A DNA stretch of 64,000 nucleotides from Sphagnum compactum (taxonomy: Eukaryota > Bryophyta > Sphagnopsida > Sphagnales), in NCBI GenBank assembly GCA_965153455.1, contig OZ234503.1, forward strand, positions 10,111,118-10,175,117, read 5' to 3'. This document shows, in pieces, positions 11,363 through 21,534 of the stretch. Position numbers and translations under genes: made by a program. The notes beneath the pieces were generated by a model. That model was not told the origin of the DNA. It did not search any database and saw only the letters and a program-made list of their open reading frames with translations. Each line of letters begins with the position of its first letter. The stretch's first letter is position 1.

Positions 11363-13214
11363 TCAGTGCATTTGATACAAGGTCCATAGTTTGATGCAAT
11401 GTACATTCAACTCAACCACAAGAGGAGTAGAAGGATTGAGAATTGGAATAAATGTGTTGCTAATGATAGGTGGCCAATCAAAATCCATCAAAACAACATG
11501 CTCGACTAATGATATGCATGGTGTAGTGCTTATCCCAAAAAAAAATGCAGCCAAATCAGGGATCTCCTTCCTGTGAAATGATTGTAATTGTTCATTGTAA
11601 TGATGATCAAAGTCCAAAAACTCTCCAATCTCTTCATTATAAGGATGTTGAAGCAAAGCTTGTGTAGCAAAATGCTTTAGCAAAATACTCCTGTCATATT
11701 TGCCAAATGTATTCAAGTTCCTATGTCCTATTATCAATGCCATTATTTTAGATGCCACTTGAGCATTAACCATTTTTGTAATGGAGGTAACACATCCAAA
11801 CTTGTTTGTGATATCTTTATCAATTCCAAGAGATTGAGCCATTTGCTTCATCCAATGCCACAATGTTTCTTTCACCAACATTGATCCCTTTCTTAAACTA
11901 GAAAGCATTTCTTGAATTGTGCTTAATGGTAAGAAATAAGTGTCCCTCTTGAGTAATAGGCGGCATGTGTGAAACCAATATTGAAAATGTTTGAAACACA
12001 TCAAGGTCATAAGAATACATTGTTGGACACATTTGCTCCACCTGAAAGCGCTTGGTGCTAACTTTGTAATTCTTGGAAGTAGATTTGTCATACATCAAAA
12101 AAAATTTCTTCTTGCTTTCAATACCAACAATGAACTTGTTCAAATGAGTTCCCGAAGCTCACTATTCCCTTTGATGAAAAAAACAACAAAACGGTAAAAT
12201 GCAAAGTGTTTTTGATAAAGAGAATTCAATCCACTCCTTGTGGATGAGTGGTCTAGTTCTCATAATGACAGAGAATTCTTCTCTCTTCCTCATACATAAT
12301 CCCTTCCACTTTTATGTGTGCCACATTTATTCCAGAATCATGACTAAGGTTCAAGGCCACATTGATGACTCTAAAGGATGTTCAATAATTTTGAATCAAG
12401 CCTTAGTCACACATGTGGAACAAATCCAATTCTCTTAAGCTCTACCTAACATTCTGTTCACTAACATGTACAAATTCATCAATGAAGAGATAGGATATCT
12501 CGATCCATCTTGTTTACACACCATCACAAAAAATCTACACAACATCTTTGACAATGACACTAATGACAATTCTTCAATCTTCTTGCTACAATCCAATTTC
12601 ATCATCCGCCTCCATGCATCAAATTTGTTCTTACACCATGTCTCATTCTTCTCACTCGGAGTTGTAGATTGTTGAACCAATTGATTCCAGTCTACTTCAC
12701 CAAATGGCTGAAATCCAAGCATGCAAGGTACAACATCAGTTGAGGTTCTTGAGTCCATAGGATCAACATCAAATTCCATAGGGACCATAGTTGTAAGACC
12801 TTCATAAAGAGGACGTTTGTTAGCAATGTCTGTTGCAACCTCAAAACAGGAATTAAGAGTATCATTCTCAATGTATATTGTGACCTCACTTCAGGAAATA
12901 GGAGTATCGCTCTAAATGTTTGTTGCGACCTCATTGCAAGAAATTAAAGTACCATTCTTTGCTATATGACAAGAGTTAAATGAAATCGTGATTTCTACAT
13001 CTTGAGAAGTGGTAGATGCGTCAACAAAAGCCGAATCCACATAATGACGAATAGGATGACAAGATGATCCCACACACAAAACACCTCTTGTATTTTGAGA
13101 ACTCACTTTCTTACACAACTTTTCAATACAGGCAACCCTTGAAGATAACATCTCTTCAACTCTGCAAACTCCTCTAAGAACTATATCTGTATTTTTTATC
13201 AAGTTTTTTGCCAT
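11363..13214 (-). pseudogene. Crypton-type (DUF3504) tyrosine recombinase remnant
   Basis: Read on the minus strand, three successive open blocks form one protein: 13214-12912 (N-terminal, Cys-containing, no known domain), 12788-12435 and 12091-11363. The middle block has a pattern typical of the DUF3504/Crypton core: a KFDAWRRMM helix, then LSKMLCRFFVMVCKQDGSRY and SLMNLYMLVNRMLGR. The last block contains NKFGCVTSITKMVNAQVASK followed by IMALIIGHRNLNTFGKYDRS. The GH(R)...T..KY(D) arrangement matches the C-terminal half of tyrosine recombinases, including the GHR box and a downstream tyrosine. Such enzymes move Crypton transposons by recombination, and vertebrate relatives (KIAA1958, ZMYM) are domesticated copies. 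Frame changes and stops between blocks (12435-12091 and 12912-12788) show that it is broken. The family call is inference from pattern. Confidence 0.6.
12824..12958. repeat. Three 45-bp tandem repeats inside the recombinase ORF
   Basis: Units start at 12824, 12869 and 12914, exactly 45 bp apart. All share (C/A)AATGT-TTG-GACCTCA and a closing GTA-CATTCT or GTATCGCTCT. In the minus-strand frame each would encode 15 residues of the pattern (N/S)DTLIS-NEVATNI, so copy-number change would keep the frame. Confidence 0.8.
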
Positions 13215-13526
13215 TTTTGCAAAATATCTCTCAAACTAAAACCTAAGCATCACTGCTTCTATCTCTCAAACTAAAATCTAAACATAACCACTTCAGCAAA
13301 ATGTTCTCAACTTACAACACAAAACATCAAAATGTTCATACTAATCACTAGAAGTGATATACAAAGAAATTGGTTCAATGCATCTTGAACAAGAACATGA
13401 TCAAGATTTGTGCAGCCTCGTTTTCTTTGCGCCTTGTAGAAGACAACAACGGGGATCGTCATCTTGATGCCCCCTACTACTGGGTATGTCCCGTAACTAG
13501 CCTGCTCTCGCCAGTTACGTAGTCCA

Positions 13527-13735
13527 AAGATTGTTATTAATGCAGCCACACCCACAAACTTTCCAAATTGTGTTCCCTCACTGCCTATAATCACTGAGCA
13601 CAGGTTGTCTTCTGTGCCCCCTGAGAGTCTAAAGATTGTTATTAATGCACCCACACCCACAAACTTTCCACATTGTGTGTTCCCTCACGGCCTATGATCA
13701 CTGAGCACAGGTTGTCTTCTTCTGTGCTCCCTGAG
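13527..13735. repeat. 104-bp tandem duplication
   Basis: Two copies of a unit containing AAAGATTGTTATTAATGCA, CCACACCCACAAACTTTCCA and CTGAGCACAGGTTGTCTTCT lie side by side with a period of about 104 bp. Divergence is only a few bases plus a TTC insertion, so the duplication is fairly recent. Confidence 0.85.
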
Positions 13736-14611
13736 AGTACCAATAGTTGCTGCTCTCCTGACATTCATCATTCTACTCTATTTTCATGCACACCTGATAT
13801 ACACCTCTTCTTGCTGCATCACTGTGATCTTCACAGGCCTTGCATCTGGCAGTAGCTCATCTATTGCCAGGTCCTAGCCATAGTGGCAACAAATTATGAT
13901 TGGACTGTGTAATCACTAGTCTTCTAATTTCTTTCTCACTAGTTAGCCACAGATTATTTCATGCACTACCTGTAGCTCATGAATAGTACAGTAGTAGGAA
14001 TTGGAGTCCCAATCAGGAGGAGCCCTCATGTGCTGAGCAGGAGGAAGATAAGCAGGAGCCCTCAGGTGCTTCGCAATCATCACATATCCACAGCCTTAAG
14101 ATCTGGGTGATTTTGGACTTGCTTTTGGTCAGAGATGGTACTAGGTGTGTTGACAAGGCCCGTGTCCAATTTAGTGATTTCATGCTCCAGTCCCTCCTTT
14201 GTACAATCTGGATTTTACTAGTAGCAATGGGTGATCAATAAAAGAAAGCAATATTGACTTTGACACTAGGCATTCTTATGAAGAGCTGTGGTCCCAAACC
14301 AGTCTCAAAGCAGATTCATATATTGAACATTTGACAGACATAGCCAAATACAAAGTTTCATGGAGCATTACAGGATGCCACCCATTGACAGGACATTCTG
14401 GCAATAGGTCAAGCAAATGGAAATCACATTGTGTAGGTTATCCTCCCAAAAACTTGGAAAGTGTGGCAAGCTCTCAGTTGCACAAATAGTATGCTGAGCT
14501 CATCCATACACTTTGACAAAAATAGACCCCTGGATACAAACTCTAGTTGATGTAGTCCACCTGAATTCAATGTCCTCACTCTGATGAGATGGCGAGTATA
14601 GAAAGATGAGA
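13736..14611. other. Intergenic or 3' flank of the UIEF-like gene
   Basis: No coding block is recognised. The part next to 14611 is the presumed 3'UTR of the minus-strand gene that follows. Confidence 0.4.
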
Positions 14612-17428
14612 TTAAACAGCTGGCCTCCATCTACCACCCCTCCTGCGGCCTCCCTGTTGAGCTGCAGCTGCTTGCTGCACATTATTGCGGATGCTTGCAA
14701 AGAGAGAATCCAATGTCTTTGGTCTCTGGTTCTGCACCTGATTCTGTCAACACAGTCATGGTCAGTTGTCCAGAAACACTGCACAACACAAATGAGCTCA
14801 CTCCCTTTGTCCTTCTCACTCATTGGTGGAACTCTTCAAGCTAGCTGAATCAGGATGCCCATATTCATAGTTTGAAAGCCATGTATAGGGAAATACTTCT
14901 GTCAATCCTTAAAGCTGCCAGAGTTAATGGATGCCATTGTAAGGTATACAAACAATGCTCAAATGCAGAGTTTGAACTGTACATGACAGGCTCAATGCAA
15001 ACAAAATGTACCAGATTGGAGTGCTGAGTTACTGTTGTAACTTGCTGCTTAGGACCAGTCATTGCCTTCCTCCTAAGTGTGCCTGCAGGCCTGCCTGCTC
15101 CATTTCTGCACATTACTAAGACTTGTTATGCAATCTGCCCAAAGATCATGCTTGAAATGCAATTCTCCAAGGAATCAGACTTTGTGATAACAGAGTAGAA
15201 AATTTTCCTGCAGACCACATTTTCCACCTCAACAAGCTTTCTACTTCCAAAGTAGGCTCACATAGAAGAATACAAGAAGGTACAGGAAGAACAATGGTCC
15301 CTGCTGTTCAAGGCTTAGAAAGAGATCCAACATCTAGCAGCTGAAGATCCACTGGTAGGTGAATAAAGCAGCAAGGTACTAACTGGTTTGCCCAGAGGCT
15401 CAGGCAACCAGAAAGGCACCATCGTTTTTGAGGCCATCCATTGGGTCTGGTAGTAATCAAGCTCATGCAATCCTCAATCAAGAGATACCATTGCAACTTC
15501 CAGTCCATGCAAAACAGGTGTGCAACCTTCAATGCATTATGGACACCAGTGGAGGCATGACAGATGTAGATTTCAATCAACAAATAACTTTCTTCCAGGG
15601 CCCACTATCACCAATATACTTGCATCCATGGTCAGGAGAGAAAGGGCCCTCAGTCATATGCAACCTTCCAGATGTGAACTTACAGTTCTTGTGATAGAAG
15701 ACCTCAGCAGAACCTCTAAAAACAATCTCCACCTTCGTGAACATAGGCTGAAGTAGCTTCAAGCCATAAATTTCACTGATGAGAATTATCTTTGATAGAT
15801 CAGGGGGGAAACAGAACAGGTTGCATGCACAACATGCAACACCACTACATAGGCAATTTGGTAGCTGCTCAGCGAGGATTCAATCAAAGGAACTTTGATC
15901 ATGCCAGCCACTCACTTGCTAGAGTTGTTGACAACCAAAATCTTCATGTTTCCAGCAGCAGCAGCAAACGTGTTTGCAAGTTTCTGACTGTTGTGCCTCC
16001 GTGAAGGAGCATTCCCCCATCCAGATTCACTGGCAACCCACAATATGTGAGTAGAATAGACTGCTCAACAACTAGCATTTGATACACCATGAGTTTGGGA
16101 GCACTTATTTTCTTACTCTATGTGCTTTACAGTTGTGTGGAGGGAAGGAGAAGTGGCAAGTAAACTAAAGTGAATGTACTTGAATGGAGAATTCAACATG
16201 TCATGGTAGTTCAGGACCTAACAAAGCTGCACCTGTTGTTCATGAATTGTCTGCTTCTTGTATTGACTGGAGAAGCAAAAGCTTTCTTGGAAGCGGCCTG
16301 AGTTGCAGGGAAACTCACAGCTGCATTGTTGGATCTTGCTTGAGCAAGCTTCCCCTGCTCATCAAAACAAAGGTGAAAATTGTCAGGGTGTGCAAAGCAT
16401 CTTCAAAACGGAAATTCTCATACAATTCAAGTTGATCTGAACTGAATGAGAGATGACCAGATAATAAGTTTACAGAGATTTCAGATGTGAAAAAATGTCA
16501 GTTTACAGGAAAAGAGGAAACCTAACCCTAGAAAACAGAGAAAAACTGAATAGAAGTCTGCATAGCGGTGACAGTCACAAGCATGAGCAATGACCTTCAA
16601 AAGCAACATTACAAAAGGCACTCATTACTGAAGAGTTGGAGATGGAGGTAAAGAATCCAGAGACAAAACCTATAAAATGACAGCGGGCAGCCAGCCCCTG
16701 AGAGTGAGTAAGCTTCAGGTCCAAGTGCCCTTCACAATTATTATCTTCTGAACAAAAAGTACTGGAAGCCAGAGTTCCCTTACCTGTCTCATGCTTGATG
16801 AACGTGATGCCACTGACTTTTGAAGAGCAGCTTTTGCACCAGGACCGTTTAACTTCCTGTTCCCATTCTTGATCTGCAAAAGGAGACAAGGCCTACAAGT
16901 CTCAATACAAACGCTGTAACAGCCGATGCAAAAGAAATACAACAAGCACTTTAAAAGAAGCGATATACATATATTCTACGAGAAGTGATATACTTACTGC
17001 AGCACGCTGCATCTTCCCCTTCTCTTTCTTGGTATGTTTGATGATGTCGTCTGCATTCATGCCCCCGTGAGCACGCATGTAAAAACCTCCGCGACGAGAA
17101 ACCAGAGAAACTATTCTCTCGCACTCCGACGGGACCGTCTCTTTGCTATCAACCGCAACAAGATCACTAGGTGTGCCAGCGACAAGAGTGTGCAGGGTAT
17201 ACGGCCGCACCGTGCAACTCAACAGTTAGAACAAGACGGAGAGTAGAACAACAAGGAAGTCAGGCAGTTCCTTCACTACTGTGAAGAAAATCTGACAAAA
17301 CGACCTCTCTTCATCCCTACACTTCCTGGGAAAAGAAGTGGGAAGTGCTTACCGAGGCTCATCGCCATTTTCTGCTCCGTGGAACCCATGGAGAAATCCA
17401 TACTCGTCGGAGGATTGAAATCTGCCAT
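14612..17428 (-). CDS. UAP56-interacting mRNA export factor (UIEF/UIF-like), eight exons
   Basis: Adaptor expected to bind the DEAD-box helicase UAP56 and help load the nuclear mRNA export machinery. Exons (minus): 17428-17353, 17050-16998, 16873-16784, 16354-16233, 16029-15916, 15775-15684, 15082-15012, 14743-14612. All junctions are GT-AG and phases agree, giving 750 nt and 249 residues. The start ATG opens MADFNPPTSM. The UAP56-binding motif MAMSLDDIIKHTKK (about residues 22-35) is completed only by joining exons 1 and 2, which supports that splice. Exon 3 gives a basic KNGNRKLNGPG stretch. Exons 5-6 (KILVVNN ... VEIVFRGSAEVFYHKN) could be a divergent RRM. The C-terminus has KTLDSLFASIR, then an RRRGGRWRPAV tail suited to RNA binding. 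Exon 7 is the weakest; it is chosen because it alone reconciles the phases of exons 6 and 8. The LDDII motif is the family hallmark; the paralogue is inferred. Confidence 0.78.
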
Positions 17429-17567
17429 GGTTTCTTCAAGGCAGCACCAATATCACACAAATCCCCTCCTCCCCTTTGAAGCCACAACCGACCGGCGACG
17501 AATGTAGGAAAAACACAACACCGATAGCAGCAGCAGCAACAGCGAGACCTTCTATCTTCGGCAAACG

Positions 17568-18410
17568 CTATTCTGAGGCGAGTCGGAACCCCGCGAAAAA
17601 TAACCGGATCAGAGGAAGTCTTCTTTCCAGGCTCACAGACGACACATGCAGGCGTCCTTCTGACGCTTTTTCAAAAACTCCAAAGAAAATAAAAACAATT
17701 CTCCGGGCAACAACTGCTTGCGACTCCGGCGTGAAACATGGCCCCGCGACAAACCTCTGATGCACGAAAAGTTCAACAGACGCGAGATCGGATTCCGTAC
17801 ACCTGCAGGCAAGGGGAGATGGTGAAGGCGATTGCCCTCCAAGCAAGCTCGCTACCACGGGACGAACGTTGCTGGTGTTTGGTTTTGCCGTTCGTCTGCA
17901 GCAATTGCGAATCCCGGAAATGCAGTTCTCAAAAACAACACAACAGAGCCAAGAGAGCCGAGGACTGCTGCAACAACTATCGAGGTCTTCTTCTATTGTT
18001 GCGAGGTTTTGAAGTCTTTTTGTGTAGTTGTTAAGACTGTCAACAGGAAGGAAGGAAGGAGGAGCTACAGACACATCAAGACAGCTCAAGGCTTGGTAAT
18101 GAGCTCCCAGATTTGCTCTCAGAGAAGATATCAGCATCAGCCATACAACTGCAACAGAATATCCTGAATGTGATGAGCAATACCGTTTGAGCTCCTTGGA
18201 GCTTCTGCTAACAGCATCAGTTTGATGAGAGCCCAGGGAATGACATATAGGGTTGGCAGCAGATACTACATACAGCAATCTCTCCACTTGGAAGGTTTGG
18301 AGTTCTGCCTGCAGTATGGCAACCGTGCAGTGGTTTCTTGCAGCTAGTTGCCGGATTTCACAGTGTACATGCAATTCTGCCGTGCTGGAAATTGGTTGGT
18401 TCACTTTCAT
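17568..18410 (-). other. Unassigned 280-codon open frame in a GC-richer island
   Basis: This is the longest uninterrupted frame in the window. It lies about 140 bp upstream of the UIEF-like start codon, on the same strand. The predicted protein is rich in Ser, Cys, Leu and Arg without hydrophobic core periodicity, and I recognise no domain. The surrounding 17.0-18.2 kb is visibly GC- and CpG-richer than its neighbours, which lowers stop-codon frequency, so the frame may simply reflect a promoter/5'UTR island. Several other frames here (for example 17476-17760 plus) are open as well, which supports that reading. Treat it as an open frame and probable promoter region, not an established gene. 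Confidence 0.3.
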
Positions 18411-18814
18411 AAAAAACGCAGGATTCTTGGCAACTTGATGTCATTTATTGGAGTGCACAGCAGTTCCTGCGTTAGGAAGATGTGGAATACTGCACACCAC
18501 TTCTGCTGCCCTATATCAAGGCTTATGTAATCAAGCACAGTTTAGTAGCACTATCGTATGAAGGATCAATTCCCAATTTGCAGATCAAACACAACCACAA
18601 CGTATCCCGCAGAAATGAATGGGGAACCATTCAAAGGTGGCTTAAAAATTCGCCATATTTGCTTTCTGTTTTGCAACCTGACATCCAACAATTCCAGGGC
18701 ATGGTCAACTTGTAGAGGACCACTGGCCTTGTGGAGTTGCTTGCGCCTCATGGAAAGCTCGAGGGATATGTTACTTCCATGAAATATCTTCAAGCCATTG
18801 TGAAGATAGTGGCA

Positions 18815-20270
18815 TTACCAATAATCCCTGCAAGAACAAAGACCATCCTTGAAGTGATGGAAGCAATTGGCATCCCTAACTATGATCGTTCTCCTAACAA
18901 TCTTTGCAATGAACTTGGTGGAAGTGTGGCAGTCCCCACATACCCACAGACTCTTGAGTAGGTGGGGTTTTGTTCCAGGAGGTGTGCAGATGAGACCAAA
19001 TGCAAGAGTCAGTTTCTCACTATGGTGATGTAAATGAAACACCTTTTTTTCATCCTCTACATCATGCAAAGCAAATTTTGTATCTGGCACATACCCAGCA
19101 GCTTTCATCTGGTTGAACAACCTTTTAGCTCTGCATCAATTTCAATCATTTGAGGATGGTCTTGATCATCTACTACAAATGTATGCACTTCATTATTTAC
19201 TTCAATCCATGTGCAACCCAACTTTTTCTTGACATGCCTTTCCTTTCTCTGTTGCTGAACCTTTGCACTGAGTTCCCACTTGCCACCAGCAGCATAGATG
19301 CTTGATAGCAGCACATAGCCTGTGGCATTTCTGGGGTCTACTTCAAGAACTCACTTTACAATATGTCCTACCATCTCTACATCACCATGAATTCTGCAAG
19401 CACCAACTAAAAGTGGCCAAGAAGATCAACCATGCAAGCATAGTGATTCCCTGTTGGGAGGATACTGTAAACTGAACCCATGGAATTAAAAAGTGGTGCA
19501 GGCCTTCAAACAGCAGGCCTGCATGACTACATGCTGACAGAAGACAAACAAACATGACACTATTTATCTCCACACCTGCTTGACACATCCATTTGAAATG
19601 TGCAAGAGCTTCCTTACCATAGCCATGCATGGCAAAGCCCTTTAGAGACGACATTTTGTGTGGGCATCTTGTCGAACACTCTCCATGCCTCCATGCTTCC
19701 ACATTTAATGTAAATGTCAATGAGGCTATTGCTCACAAAGAGATCTGAATCAGAACCACTTTCAATTATACATTCATGAGCATGCCTGCCCTCTTCAAGT
19801 GCTACTACACTGGCAAATGCATTCAGGACCCCCCACAAAACTGACTGCATCTGGTTTGACACCTTCTAGTTGCATTCAGTGAAATAGTTCCTATGCCTTC
19901 TGCCCTTGCGCAGATTTCACATATCCCAGAATCATGGCAGTCCAAGAGACAACATAATGTGTGGCCATCCTGTGGAACACTCTTGAAGCATTTTCCATTC
20001 TCCTACTCTTGGCATACATGTCAACAAGGCTATTACCCACAAAGACATCTGACTCAATAATCTGTTCATGAGTGTGCCTGCCCTTATCAAATGCTGCTCA
20101 ACTGGCACACGAATTCAGGACCTCCACAAAAGTGACAGGGTTTGGCTCCATCCCTTCATGTCACACTTGTCAAAATAGTTCTAATGCCTTGTGCCCTTGC
20201 CCACATTTTGCACATCCTAGAATCAAGGAAGACACATGTTTCTTTGTGCAGAACACGTCGTAATTACAAC
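18815..20270 (-). pseudogene. PPR-DYW organelle RNA-editing factor, degraded
   Basis: On the minus strand the remnant runs from about 20270 to 18815. It starts with PPR repeats (VFVGNSLVDMYAK then ASRVFHRMATHYVVSWTAMI; next DLFVSNSLIDIYIKCGSMEA and the VLLSACSHAGL region). An E/E+ domain follows (LLSSIYAAGGKWELSAK, GCTWIEVNNEVHTF), then a DYW domain from about 19120. The DYW domain keeps the deaminase-like HSEKL, the CGDCH zinc site and a C-terminal CRDYW followed by stop. Intact proteins of this class edit C to U in chloroplast or mitochondrial transcripts. This copy is broken: the E and DYW parts lie in different frames around 19110-19120, another frame break lies near 19640-19660, and stops interrupt the older repeats at 19880-20110. 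No start or targeting peptide is visible. Confidence 0.88.
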
Positions 20271-21534
20271 CAAGAAAGCTATATTGTCTTCCTTGATCAA
20301 CAAGAGAGTAGTTCTCCCCAATTCTTAATTTCTTACCTTCTCTGATCTATCCATGATCCCACCACTGCCAAGGATCTGAAAAGAAATTCCACCCAAGTTC
20401 CTTTCTCTGGCCTGCACAAACTGCAGACCTGGATGAGAAAATACAGTTCTCAGATGCCAATCCCATTGACAATATCATAGGCTACAATTCGAATAATTTC
20501 ACTCCTCTTATGACAATCATAGTAGATGATGAAAAAATAATAATTTCAAATTCATAAAAACGAATTTTTAAAAAATAATAATAAAATTATTCGTTTTGTT
20601 CATTTGGAAACTGACCCTAGGCAATGTAATATGCATCAGAATATACACCCATACTCCCATAACCTGTCATTAGCCCAAGTCAAAAATGGTCATTAAATAG
20701 TGTGAAGAATAGAAACCCTTAAAAAAATGTCTATTCTTCACACACTAGTATGTTGTCCTTTTAGATGGCCCAATTTTTATGGCCATGGACCAATCAAAGA
20801 TGCCCATCACAAGGCCTCCTGCTCCCAAAATATGTGAAATTTTCCTAGATCCTGTTAGAATTAATCAATGAGATATTCTTGAATGTCAAGTTACTTAACA
20901 TGTATGCACATAACTGAAATAGTTGCTCTATTGTTGATTTAATTAGGTATTTTGGTTGAAAAGCCTCATGTGGTGGACAATCCACATGTGTATGTGTGGA
21001 ATTCATCATTAAATGTACAACCTTTTGTAGAATGGCTGTCAAGAAACAAATACATGACAAGTGCTATGTTGGTTAACCCCATGAAAGTTTTAATTCCTAG
21101 TCCCAAGGGGTCCCCAATTAGCCTCAATTACTGAATCCCCATTAAGGAGAAGGAAATTTTATAAACTTTTTTTTTGGAACTACACAAATATGAAGACATC
21201 TTTATTTTCAAAAATATATTTTGACATTTGAATTTTGATGTCATTGTTCAATTTTGCTCTATTTTAAATATTTTTAAATATATGAATGAGTGTTCTACAT
21301 TGCAAATTTGGATGTTAAATTCATGGTGGGCTTGAGAAGAACAAAATAAATTGTTGTTCATGATCATGTAATGAAACTAAAAAGTTCTGGTTTCCAGAAA
21401 TTAAGACTATGAAAAGTAAGTTGTTTGTTGATCTTGAGAAGATTTTGTGTTTGCATCCAAACATTATAGTAAAATATGTGCAAATACAGGAATATCAGAA
21501 GTTAAAGTCAAGAAACATGGGGCACATTGTTTTG
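20271..21534. other. Intergenic sequence and 3' flank of RAB23
   Basis: AT-rich, with no conserved coding block on either strand. The part adjoining 21534 is the likely 3'UTR of the minus-strand RAB23 gene. Confidence 0.4.

Noticed and set aside
15792-16004. Open plus-strand frame opposite the UIEF-like exon 5
   Set aside because: Antisense shadow of an exon that reads better on the minus strand with splice sites in phase.
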